A DNA stretch of 64,000 bases from DASZIT01 sp963709665 (GTDB lineage: Bacteria; Actinomycetota; Acidimicrobiia; Acidimicrobiales; RAAP-2), in contig CAVPWU010000002.1 of NCBI GenBank assembly GCA_963709665.1, forward strand, positions 1,674,001-1,738,000, read 5' to 3'. The translations under genes were made by a program, and so were the position numbers. Below, piece by piece: positions 55,500-63,410 of the stretch (its first letter is position 1; every line of letters starts with the position of its first letter). The notes beneath the pieces are model-generated. The model did no database searches. It saw only the letters and a list, made by a program, of their open reading frames with translations, and was not told the DNA's origin.

Positions 55500-56620
55500 T
55501 CGGCGCTGGCCCCACCCTCGGGAGCCGACGGGACAGGCTCGGGGGCCTGCTCGGCCGGGGCCTGCTCGGCCGGGGCCTGCTCGGCCGGGGCCTGCTCGGC
55601 CGGGGCGGCGGCCGGTGTCAACGCCGCCCCGCAGTTGGGGCAGAACCTGGCCCCGGCCGGGATCGCCGTTCCGCACTGCGAGCAGAAGTGGGGGCTGCCG
55701 GTGCCGGCGGCCGCGGCGGCCGGCCCGGCGGCCGGAGCGGCCGGCCCCGGGACGGCTGCGGCTCCCGACCCGACCGGCGTCCCCAGCATCATCCCCGCCA
55801 CGATGGCCGGCTGGGCGCCGACATTGCCCCCCGCCACCCCCTGCGCGATGTCGAGGGTGGCCTCGCCCCGCACGCCGCCCTCGAACGACCCGGCCACACC
55901 GGTGTACGCCTTGGCCGCCGCCAGCTGCTTGATCTGCTGGGCGTCGGCGTCGGGCAGGTTCACGTTGAGCTCGGCGAAGGTGGTGAGCGCCAGCCCGTAG
56001 GGGGCGAGCTTGGTGTTGGCCTTGGCCAGGGCGGCGTCGCCGGTGGCGTCCTGCAGCTGGCCCATGGCCAGGACACCGTGCTGCTGCACGAGGTCGGGGA
56101 GGACGGCCCGGATGGCCGCCAGCGTCTGCTCCACCACCCAACCGGAGATCTCCCCGTCGAAGTCCTCGACGCCGTCGGTGCCGATGAGCTTGGCCAACAG
56201 CACCGACGGATCGGTGACGTGGTAGGCGAGCTCCCCGTAGACCCGGAGGCTGACCACCAGGCCGGAGGGGCCGTCCGACAGGTTGTCCACCGGACCGCCG
56301 AACTGCTGGCCGGTGAGGTCGCGGGTGGTCACGAAGTACAGCTCGGCGTCGTAGTAGGCGTCGCCGGTCAGCCGGTCGACCAGCCAACCCAGGGCCAGCG
56401 ACGCCCCCTCGTCGAGGGGCCAACGGCCGGGGCCCATCACCCCGATGACCTTGCCGAGGTTGGTGAAGACGGCCTGGTAGTCGAGGTCGACGTTGACCTG
56501 GGAGTGCTGGATGATCTGTTGGTCCGGCCACTTCCAAGCCACCCCGCCCTTCTCGGCGTCGGGCATCTCGATGAAGAGCCGTTGGATCCCCTTGTCCTTG
56601 TGTCCCTCAAAGAGCGGCAT
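55496..56620 (-). CDS. SPFH-domain protein with C-terminal zinc ribbon (virion core protein/YdjI-like)
   Basis: A 374-residue protein. Residues 1-230 form an SPFH (band 7) domain of the bacterial YdjI group: AWKWPDQQIIQHSQVNVDLD, AVFTNLGKVIGVMGPGRWPL, DLTGQQFGGPV and YGLALTTFAELNVNLPDADA. Then come an Ala/Gly-rich segment, a zinc ribbon (FCSQCGTAIPAGARFCPNCG, about 320-340) and a tail of four exact PAEQA repeats. No transmembrane segment is present. SPFH proteins scaffold membrane microdomains; in Bacillus, YdjI and related proteins respond to membrane stress. Followed by the Tim44-like/zinc-ribbon gene with ATGA overlap and preceded by a hypothetical gene 49 bp away. Confidence 0.85.
   Translation of the reverse strand: MPLFEGHKDKGIQRLFIEMPDAEKGGVAWKWPDQQIIQHSQVNVDLDYQAVFTNLGKVIGVMGPGRWPLDEGASLALGWLVDRLTGDAYYDAELYFVTTRDLTGQQFGGPVDNLSDGPSGLVVSLRVYGELAYHVTDPSVLLAKLIGTDGVEDFDGEISGWVVEQTLAAIRAVLPDLVQQHGVLAMGQLQDATGDAALAKANTKLAPYGLALTTFAELNVNLPDADAQQIKQLAAAKAYTGVAGSFEGGVRGEATLDIAQGVAGGNVGAQPAIVAGMMLGTPVGSGAAAVPGPAAPAAGPAAAAAGTGSPHFCSQCGTAIPAGARFCPNCGAALTPAAAPAEQAPAEQAPAEQAPAEQAPEPVPSAPEGGASAE
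55546..55605. repeat. Four perfect 15-bp tandem repeats in the SPFH gene
   Basis: CCTGCTCGGCCGGGG repeats at 55546, 55561, 55576 and 55591 with no mismatch. On the coding strand each unit gives one PAEQA pentapeptide. Exact identity, including third positions, indicates recent expansion and likely copy-number variation between strains. Confidence 0.92.
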
Positions 56621-56669
56621 GCCCTCTCCTTCTCTCGGTGGGCCCGCGGGCCCGGGTGTGGTGCGGCGG

Positions 56670-57125
56670 TCAGCCCGTCCGGCCGGTGATCAGAGCCCGC
56701 AGGGCCGCCAACGACGCGGCGTTGGCGTTGTTCTGCCGGACGATGGCGGCGAAGAGGCGGTCGGACCACTCCGGGAACGGCAGCGGGTCGCCCTCGGTCC
56801 CCCGCGCCCGGGAGCGGTCGTCGATCCCACAGCGGACGGTGTGGTCGTCGGAGGCCACCCAGTAGTCGAGCGACTCCACGGTCACCACCAGCCGGTCGAT
56901 GGGGTCGCTCCGCCGGTGCAGGTCGTTGACGTACGGAAGGTCGCCGATCAGGCGACGCAGGCGTCCGTGCCGGTGGGTCACCGTCACCGCCAGCCCGGGG
57001 ACGGCGTCCAGCCGGTCGACCAGGGCGTGCAGCAGGGCGTCGGCGTCCATCGCCTCGGCCCGGAGGGCGGAGGCGCTGGCGTCGAATCGCTCGGCCGGGG
57101 ACGGCACCGCCTGGGGTTCGGACAT
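56670..57125 (-). CDS. Hypothetical protein upstream of the SPFH gene
   Basis: A 151-residue soluble protein, predicted alpha/beta: RFDASASALRAEAMDADALL, LDAVPGLAVTVTHRHGRLRR, SDPIDRLVVTVESLDYWVAS and FPEWSDRLFAAIVRQNNANA. No family was recognised. Start ATG 57125 is chosen because GGTGGAG precedes it; an in-frame ATG at 57146 is too close to the -10-like TACCCT (57155-57150) to be transcribed. It lies 49 bp before the SPFH gene on the same strand and is likely in the same operon, giving a three-gene module. Confidence 0.7.
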   Translation of the reverse strand: MSEPQAVPSPAERFDASASALRAEAMDADALLHALVDRLDAVPGLAVTVTHRHGRLRRLIGDLPYVNDLHRRSDPIDRLVVTVESLDYWVASDDHTVRCGIDDRSRARGTEGDPLPFPEWSDRLFAAIVRQNNANAASLAALRALITGRTG

Positions 57126-57254
57126 CGGATCGGGCTCCACCGCCATCGAAGGGTACGCTCCCCCCTGCTATCGGTCGACCGGAGGACGGACTTGACCGAC
57201 CGCCGGGCCGGCCGGGTCCGCGGCGGCGCCCGAACGACCGCACCAGGAGGTCCC

Positions 57255-57593
57255 GTGAGCAAGCCAGACCGCGAACTGTGGCGCCAGGTCAGCGCCCTGC
57301 TGACGCCCCGGCCCGGCTGGGAGCTCGAGGCCTCGTCGACCCCGGGCGCCCCCATGGCCTGGTGCTACCTCCCCCATGCCCAGACCCGCCTGGCGGTCAG
57401 CGTGGACTCCGGGGTGATCGACGTCTACGTCGAGGACCTCGACCGGGAGGTGAGGCTCCCCGACGTCGTGGTCTTCGCCTCGTGGCTCGACGCCAACGAG
57501 CCACTGTTCGCCGGGCCCCACCCTCCGGGCTCGGAAGAGCTCAACGCCACCCTCCGCCGGAAGCTCGAGGAGTGGCGGGGCCCCACCTCCTGA
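57255..57593 (+). CDS. Small hypothetical protein
   Basis: A 112-residue soluble protein: WRQVSALLTPRPGWELEAS, a few short strands (AWCYLPHAQTRLAVSVDSG, VIDVYVEDLDREVRLPDV) and a C-terminal helix (EELNATLRRKLEEWRGP). No family was recognised. GTG 57255 is preceded by AGGAGG at ideal spacing. It is divergent from the SPFH-module hypothetical gene, so both may share regulation. Confidence 0.7.
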   Translation: MSKPDRELWRQVSALLTPRPGWELEASSTPGAPMAWCYLPHAQTRLAVSVDSGVIDVYVEDLDREVRLPDVVVFASWLDANEPLFAGPHPPGSEELNATLRRKLEEWRGPTS

Positions 57594-57612
57594 GGTGGGC
57601 GGCCGTACCGCC
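57582..57612. terminator. Two overlapping hairpins between convergent genes
   Basis: CCCACC (57582-57587)/GGTGGG (57594-57599), with the stop codon in the loop, and GGCGG (57598-57602)/CCGCC (57608-57612). Only 24 bp separate the hypothetical gene and pepA stops, so these probably act in both directions. No T-tract. Confidence 0.4.
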
Positions 57613-57617
57613 GCCGC

Positions 57618-59222
57618 TCAGCCGGCGGCGTCCGCCACCAGCGAGCGGGCGAACGCCTCCGACAGCCCGAGCTCCACCAGCAGACGCACCCCGAACCCGG
57701 TGCCCCCCTTGGTCAGGTACCGGGAGCTCTCGTCCGACCGGGCCGGACCGGCGATGTCGAGGTGGGCCCACGGCACGGTGCCGACGAACTCGCGGAGGAG
57801 CAGGGCGGCGGCGATGCTCCCCGCCTGGCCGGGCCGTCCCACGTTCCGCATGTCGGCGACCTCCGAGTCGATGTGGCTGCGGTAGTCGTCGGGCATCGGC
57901 AGCGGCCACACCGGCTCCCCGGCCCGGCCGGCCGCCCCCCGGACCTGCTCGGCCAGACGCTCGTCGTTGGTCAGCAGCCCGGCGATCTCCCGGCCCAGCG
58001 CCACCACCACGGCGCCGGTGAGGGTGGCCAGGTCCACGATGGCGTCGGCGCCCGACTCCACGGCCAGGGCCAGGGCGTCGGCCAGCACCAGCCGCCCCTC
58101 GGCGTCGGTATTCAGCACCTCGATGGTCTTGCCGTTCCGGGTGGTGAGCACGTCGCCGGGCTTGGTGGCGGTGCCGCTCGGCATATTCTCGGTCAGGGGG
58201 GCGATGGCGGTGATCCGGAGCCGGGACCCCAGGGCGGCCAGGGCGTCGACCGCCCCGAGCACGGCCGCCGCCCCGCCCATGTCGGTCTTCATCGTCTCCA
58301 TGCCCCCGGGCGTCTTCAGGGACAGGCCACCGGAGTCGAAGGTGATCCCCTTCCCCACCAGGGCGAGGTGGGGCACCCGGCCGCCGACCGTGATCGGGTC
58401 GGCCGGCTGGTAGGTCACGGTGAGCAGGCAGGGCGGCTGGGCCGATCCCCGGGCCACCCCGAGCAGGCCGCCCAGCCGCTCGGCGGTGATGCGCTCCCGG
58501 TCCCACACCTCCACGGTGAGGGTCGGCACCGGGCGGAACCTCCGGACGAAGGTCTCGGCGAACTGCTGGGGCGTCAGGGAGCTGGCCGGCTCGTTGACCA
58601 GGTCCCGGGCCAGGGACACCGACTCGGCGACCCGGGCCCCGCGGGCGGCCCCCGGGGTGGCCACGGTGGCCTCCGACGGTGACTCGGTGGTGATCACCAG
58701 CCGCCCCAGGGTCCCCGGACGATCCCCGGTGCGGTAGGTGTCGAAGCGGTAGCCGGCCAGTACCGCCCCCTCGGCCACCGCCTCGGCAGCCACCGCCAGC
58801 TGGGCGGGCGGACCACCGGGCAGCAGGAAGGCGGCGACGTCCCCCTCCCCCACCGCCCGCACGAAGGCCGCCCCCGCCCGCCGGCACGACTCCCGTCCGG
58901 CGTCGCCGACCAGATCGGCGGCCGCCCCCAGTCCCACCAGCACGGTGTCGGGCCGGTCCCGGGGTGGCGTGGCACCCCCCGGGGCGGGCAGGCGGGAGGT
59001 AGCGGAGTCCACGGCCCGGAAGACCAGTGTCTGTCCCACCTTGCCGGTGAAGCCGTGACGCTTGCACCATCCGGCGTCGAGCACGGCGGGAGCGTCGGCA
59101 CCGGCCAGGTCGGCCGACACCCCCGAGGCCGGCTGGGGGCCGTCCGGACCGGCGAAGACCGGCACGGCCAGTGCCGTCAGGCCGTCGGGCAGCGACGACG
59201 CCGCACGGACCTCGATCCTCAC
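57618..59222 (-). CDS. pepA: Leucyl aminopeptidase (M17)
   Basis: Dimetal aminopeptidase of 534 residues that trims N-terminal residues of peptides. The C-terminal catalytic domain has LALVGKGITFDSGGLSLKTP, METMKTDMGGAAAVLGAVDA, TENMPSGTATKPGDVLTTRN and the family signature NTDAEGRLVLADAL; these carry the two-metal ligands. The N-terminal domain is the usual variable regulatory domain. Its GTG start overlaps the stop of the adenosyltransferase gene (GTGA), an unusual pairing with no obvious metabolic link. Confidence 0.95.
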   Translation of the reverse strand: MRIEVRAASSLPDGLTALAVPVFAGPDGPQPASGVSADLAGADAPAVLDAGWCKRHGFTGKVGQTLVFRAVDSATSRLPAPGGATPPRDRPDTVLVGLGAAADLVGDAGRESCRRAGAAFVRAVGEGDVAAFLLPGGPPAQLAVAAEAVAEGAVLAGYRFDTYRTGDRPGTLGRLVITTESPSEATVATPGAARGARVAESVSLARDLVNEPASSLTPQQFAETFVRRFRPVPTLTVEVWDRERITAERLGGLLGVARGSAQPPCLLTVTYQPADPITVGGRVPHLALVGKGITFDSGGLSLKTPGGMETMKTDMGGAAAVLGAVDALAALGSRLRITAIAPLTENMPSGTATKPGDVLTTRNGKTIEVLNTDAEGRLVLADALALAVESGADAIVDLATLTGAVVVALGREIAGLLTNDERLAEQVRGAAGRAGEPVWPLPMPDDYRSHIDSEVADMRNVGRPGQAGSIAAALLLREFVGTVPWAHLDIAGPARSDESSRYLTKGGTGFGVRLLVELGLSEAFARSLVADAAG

Positions 59223-59821
59223 GGGACCTCCCTTCCGGTGGCGGGCGGGGAGCCGTCCGGGCCGGACCGGGACCGGCGGGGCGCCGTCCGGGCCAGGAGG
59301 TGCTCCTCCCCCTCCGCCCAACGGGCCATCGCCCACAGCAGGTCGCTCAGGCGGTTGAGGTACGGCCGCACCACCGAGCCCTCCACCTCCAACGACACCG
59401 CCGACCGCTCCGCCCGACGGACCACGGTGCGGGCGAGGTCGAGGGAGGCGGAGACCCGGTTGCCTCCGGGCACCACGAACTCCGACGGCATCTCGAACCG
59501 GACCAGCAGGCCGTCGATGCCCGCCTCGAGCGCCTGCACCATCTCGGACGTGACCAGGGTGGTCCCCGCCACCAGCTTGGAGCGCTTCGACGGATCGGTG
59601 GCCACCTCGGCCATCAGGACGTAGAGCTCGCGCTCCAGCCGGACCAGCAACCCGTCGAGCTCGGAACCCGGCTCACACTCGGCCCGGGCCACGCCGAGCA
59701 CGGCCTGGGCCTCGTCGACGGTGCCGTTGATGTGCATCACCAGCGAGTCCTTGGGCACCCGGCCGCCGAAGAGGAGCCCGGTGGTCCCGTCGTCGCCGGT
59801 CTTCGTATAGATCCTCACCAT
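59219..59821 (-). CDS. Cob(I)alamin adenosyltransferase, PduO/MMAB type
   Basis: Makes adenosylcobalamin from cob(I)alamin and ATP. It has 200 residues. Signature elements: the N-terminal ATP loop RIYTKTGDDGTTGLLFGGRV, GTVDEAQAVLGVARAE, FVVPGGNRVSASLDLARTVV RR with the conserved Arg, and the C-terminal PYLNRLSDLLWAMARWAEG. This supplies the cofactor for the mutase at 47-49 kb. It is divergent from metH, which uses methylcobalamin, so B12 functions cluster here. TAGCAT on the minus strand lies 18 nt before the ATG, with a short GTG-initiated frame between them that overlaps the start. Confidence 0.94.
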   Translation of the reverse strand: MVRIYTKTGDDGTTGLLFGGRVPKDSLVMHINGTVDEAQAVLGVARAECEPGSELDGLLVRLERELYVLMAEVATDPSKRSKLVAGTTLVTSEMVQALEAGIDGLLVRFEMPSEFVVPGGNRVSASLDLARTVVRRAERSAVSLEVEGSVVRPYLNRLSDLLWAMARWAEGEEHLLARTAPRRSRSGPDGSPPATGREVP

Positions 59822-59879
59822 GGCCCCATCACCCGATGGATGCTAAGCCAATCCGGGCCACGGCCGGTCGGGCCGCCGG

Positions 59880-59885
59880 TATCCT
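59880..59885 (+). promoter_or_regulatory. Putative -10 element of metH
   Basis: TATCCT, 9 nt (GGGTGACTC), ATG at 59895. No ribosome binding site and no room for a cobalamin riboswitch (only 73 bp separate the two divergent genes). Confidence 0.5.
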
Positions 59886-59894
59886 GGGTGACTC

Positions 59895-62800
59895 ATGACC
59901 GCCGACGCCGACACCGGATCCGACTACCTCCGCGCCGCCCGCCAGCGGGTGGTCGTCTTCGACGGCGCCATGGGCACCAACCTGCAGCTGGCCGACCTCA
60001 CCGCCGACGACTTCGGTGGACCCGACCTCGAGGGCTGCAACGAGCTACTGGTCATCACCCGCCCCGACGCGGTGGACCGGGTCCACCGGTCGTTCCTGGA
60101 GGTGGGGTCGGACGTGGTGGAGACCGACACCTTCGGGGCGTTCGGTCCGGTGCTGGCCGAGTACGGCCAGGCCCACCGGGTCCACGAGCTGAACCTGGCC
60201 GCCGCCCTGCTGGCCCGTCAGGCGGCCGACGACTTCTCCACCCCGGACCGCCCCCGCTGGGTGGCCGGCAGCATCGGCCCGGGCACCAAGTTCCCCACCC
60301 TCGGCCAGATCCGGTACGCCGACCTCCGGGACGCCTACCAGGAGCAGTCGGCCGCCCTGCTCGAGGGCCGGGTCGACCTCATCCTCATCGAGACCGTCTT
60401 CGACCTGCTGCAGGCCAAGTCGGCCATCAACGGGGCCCGCCGGGCCATGAAGGCGGCCGGCCGGTTCGTGCCCATCCAGGTGCAGGTGACCATCGAGCTG
60501 ACCGGCACCATGCTGCCGGGCACCGAGATCGGCGCCGCCCTGTGCGCCATGGAGGCCATGGGCGTCGATCTCATCGGGCTGAACTGCGCCACCGGGCCGG
60601 CCGAGATGTTCGAGCCGCTCCGCCACCTCACCCAGCAGGCGCCCCTCCCGGTGACCTGCCTGCCCAACGCCGGCCTCCCCTCGGTGGTGGACGGCAAGAT
60701 GCACTACGACCTGACCCCCGAGCAGCTGGCCGAGTTCCACCGGCAGTTCGTCTCCGAGCTGGGGGTCTCGGTGATCGGCGGGTGCTGCGGCACCCTGCCC
60801 GCCCACCTGGCGGCGGTGGTGGAGGCCTGCGCCGACCTCACCCCGGCGGCCCGGACCGTCCGACCCGAGCCGGGGACGGCGTCGATCTACACCCAGGTGC
60901 CGTTCGCCCAGGACTCCTCCGTCCTGGTGGTCGGGGAGCGCACCAACGCCAACGGGTCCAAGAAGTTCCGCGAGGCCATGCTGGAGGGCGACTGGGACAC
61001 CTGCGTGGGGATGGCGCGCGACCAGGTGAAGGAGGGGTCGCACCTCATCGACGTCTGCGTCGACTACACCGGCGCCGACGGGGTGACCGACATGGAGCAG
61101 GTCGCCTCGAGGTTCGCCACCCAGTCCACCGTCCCGCTGATGGTCGACTCCACCGAGGCCCCGGTGGTGGAGACCGCCCTGTCGTGGATCGGCGGCCGGG
61201 CGGTCATCAACTCGGTGAACCTGGAGGAGGGCGACGGGGCCGGCACCCGCCTGGACTCGTTCCTGACCCTGGCCAAGGAGTTCGGGGCGGCCGTGGTGTG
61301 CACCTGCATCGACACCGAGGGGCAGGCCCGCACGGCCGACTGGAAGGTCCGGGCGGCCACCGCCATCCACGACATCGCCGTGGAACGGTACGGGCTGCGC
61401 CCCTCCGACCTCCTCTTCGACCCGCTGGCCCTGCCACTGTCGACCGGCATGGAGGAGGGCCGGCGGGACGGCATCGAGACCATCGAGGGCATCCGGCGGA
61501 TCAAGTCCGAGCTGCCCGGCGTCTACACCGTGCTCGGGCTCTCCAACGTGTCGTTCGGCCTCAACCCGGCCGCCCGCCAGGTGCTCAACTCGGTCTTCCT
61601 CCACGAGTGCGTGGGGGCGGGGCTGGACGCCGCCATCGTCCACGCCTCCAAGATCCTGCCGCTCTCCAAGGTCGACGAGCGGGCGCGGGAGGTCTGCCTC
61701 GACCTCATCTACGACCGCCGCCGTGACGGCTACGACCCGCTGACCGAGCTGCTGGCGCTGTTCGAGGGGGCCTCCTCCTTCTCGGTGGACACCAGCGAGG
61801 ACCGGTCGGGCTGGCCGGTCGACCAGCGGCTCGAGCACCGGATCGTCGACGGGGACCGCAACGGCATCGAGGCCGACCTCGACGAGGCGATGGCCGCCGG
61901 GCTGAGCCCCCTGGTCATCGTCAACGACATCCTGCTGGCCGGGATGAAGACGGTCGGGGAGCTGTTCGCCTCCGGCGAGATGCAGCTGCCCTTCGTGCTC
62001 GGCTCGGCCGAGACCATGAAGACGGCGGTGGCCTACCTCGAGCCCCACATGGAGAAGAGCGACCAGGGCGGCAAGGGGACCATGGTGCTGGCCACCGTCA
62101 AGGGAGACGTCCACGACATCGGCAAGAACCTGGTCGACATCATCCTGACCAACAACGGCTACCACGTGAAGAACCTGGGCATCAAGGTCGGCATCGCCGA
62201 GATGGTGGCCGCCCTCGAGGAGTCGGAGGCCGACGCCATCGGGATGAGCGGGCTGCTGGTGAAGTCCACCCTCATCATGCGGGACAACCTCGAGGAGCTG
62301 AACCGACGGGGCCTCTCCCACATCCCGGTGATCCTGGGCGGCGCCGCCCTCACCCGGACCTACGTGGAGCGGGACCTCCGGGGCGTCTACGACGGCCGCC
62401 TGTTCTACGGCAAGGACGCCTTCGAGGGGCTGCGCACCATGGACCGGCTGGTGGAGCTCACCCGCACCGGCGAGGACGACCCGGAGTTCGGCCGGGCGGT
62501 GGGCGGGCGCGACCTGGGGCCCCGGAAGAGCGAGCTCCGCAAGCAGGCCGCCGAGGAGGCCCGGGCCCGGGGCGAGACCCTGCCGGCCCGCTCGCCGGAG
62601 GTGGAGGCCGACAACCCGACGTTCAAGCCGCCGTTCCTCGGCAGCCGGGTGGCCAAGGGCATCCCGGTGGACGACATCGCCACCTACCTCAACGAGACGG
62701 CCCTGTTCCGGAACCAGTGGGGCTTCCGCCCGGTCGACGGCGAGGAGGACGGGGCCTTCAAGGACCGGGTGCGCCCCCTCCTGCGTGACCAGCTGGCCAC

Positions 62801-63404
62801 CGCCAAGGCGGGCCAGCTGCTGGTGCCCCAGGTGGCCTGGGGCCACTTCGCCGCCAACGCCGACGGCGATGACCTGGTGCTGTTCGAGGACGAGAGCCGG
62901 TCCGACGAGCTGATGCGGTTCTCCTTCCCCCGCCAGCCCGAGTCGCCGTGGCTGTGCATCAGCGACTTCTTCCGCACCGTGGACTCCGGGGAGCCCGACT
63001 GGGCCAGCTTCCAGGTGGTGACCATGGGCGAACGGGTCACCGAGGAGGCGGCCCGGCTGAAGGAGGACAACCAGTACCAGAACTACCTCTACCTCCACGG
63101 TCTGGGGGTGGAGATGGCCGAGGCCCTGGCCGAGTACTGGCACCACCGGATCCGCCAGGAGCTGGGCTTCGCCGACCAGGACGGTCCCACCCTCACCGGG
63201 CTCTTCCGCCAGAAGTACCGGGGCGGCCGCTACTCGTGGGGCTACCCGGCCTGCCCGGCCCTGGAGGACAACGCCAAGGTCGTCGAGTTGCTGGGGGCCG
63301 ATCGGATCGGGATCGAGGTCAGCGAAGGGTTCCAGCTCCACCCCGAGCAGTCGACCACGGCCATCGTCTGCCACCACCCCCGAGCCAAGTACTTCGTGGC
63401 GTAG
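59895..63404 (+). CDS. metH: Cobalamin-dependent methionine synthase
   Basis: Transfers a methyl group from methyltetrahydrofolate to homocysteine. It has 1169 residues and all four modules. Homocysteine domain (about 1-320): VVFDGAMGTNLQLADLTADD, LNCATGPAEM and the zinc Cys pair GGCCGT (Cys 297-298). Pterin domain (about 335-600): VVGERTNANGSKKFREAMLE and LFDPLALPLSTGMEE. B12 domain (about 620-870): cap, then DVHDIG with the cobalt-ligand His 740, and MSGLLVKSTLIMRDNLEEL. Reactivation domain (about 900-1169) with the AdoMet motif RGGRYSWGYPACPAL and LHPEQSTTAIVCHHP. It is full length and intact. Divergent from the adenosyltransferase gene. Confidence 0.97.
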   Translation: MTADADTGSDYLRAARQRVVVFDGAMGTNLQLADLTADDFGGPDLEGCNELLVITRPDAVDRVHRSFLEVGSDVVETDTFGAFGPVLAEYGQAHRVHELNLAAALLARQAADDFSTPDRPRWVAGSIGPGTKFPTLGQIRYADLRDAYQEQSAALLEGRVDLILIETVFDLLQAKSAINGARRAMKAAGRFVPIQVQVTIELTGTMLPGTEIGAALCAMEAMGVDLIGLNCATGPAEMFEPLRHLTQQAPLPVTCLPNAGLPSVVDGKMHYDLTPEQLAEFHRQFVSELGVSVIGGCCGTLPAHLAAVVEACADLTPAARTVRPEPGTASIYTQVPFAQDSSVLVVGERTNANGSKKFREAMLEGDWDTCVGMARDQVKEGSHLIDVCVDYTGADGVTDMEQVASRFATQSTVPLMVDSTEAPVVETALSWIGGRAVINSVNLEEGDGAGTRLDSFLTLAKEFGAAVVCTCIDTEGQARTADWKVRAATAIHDIAVERYGLRPSDLLFDPLALPLSTGMEEGRRDGIETIEGIRRIKSELPGVYTVLGLSNVSFGLNPAARQVLNSVFLHECVGAGLDAAIVHASKILPLSKVDERAREVCLDLIYDRRRDGYDPLTELLALFEGASSFSVDTSEDRSGWPVDQRLEHRIVDGDRNGIEADLDEAMAAGLSPLVIVNDILLAGMKTVGELFASGEMQLPFVLGSAETMKTAVAYLEPHMEKSDQGGKGTMVLATVKGDVHDIGKNLVDIILTNNGYHVKNLGIKVGIAEMVAALEESEADAIGMSGLLVKSTLIMRDNLEELNRRGLSHIPVILGGAALTRTYVERDLRGVYDGRLFYGKDAFEGLRTMDRLVELTRTGEDDPEFGRAVGGRDLGPRKSELRKQAAEEARARGETLPARSPEVEADNPTFKPPFLGSRVAKGIPVDDIATYLNETALFRNQWGFRPVDGEEDGAFKDRVRPLLRDQLATAKAGQLLVPQVAWGHFAANADGDDLVLFEDESRSDELMRFSFPRQPESPWLCISDFFRTVDSGEPDWASFQVVTMGERVTEEAARLKEDNQYQNYLYLHGLGVEMAEALAEYWHHRIRQELGFADQDGPTLTGLFRQKYRGGRYSWGYPACPALEDNAKVVELLGADRIGIEVSEGFQLHPEQSTTAIVCHHPRAKYFVA

Positions 63405-63410
63405 CCGGGG

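Noticed and set aside
59822..59894. Cobalamin riboswitch between the adenosyltransferase gene and metH
   Set aside because: Only 73 bp, no B12-box, and both starts lie close to -10-like elements.
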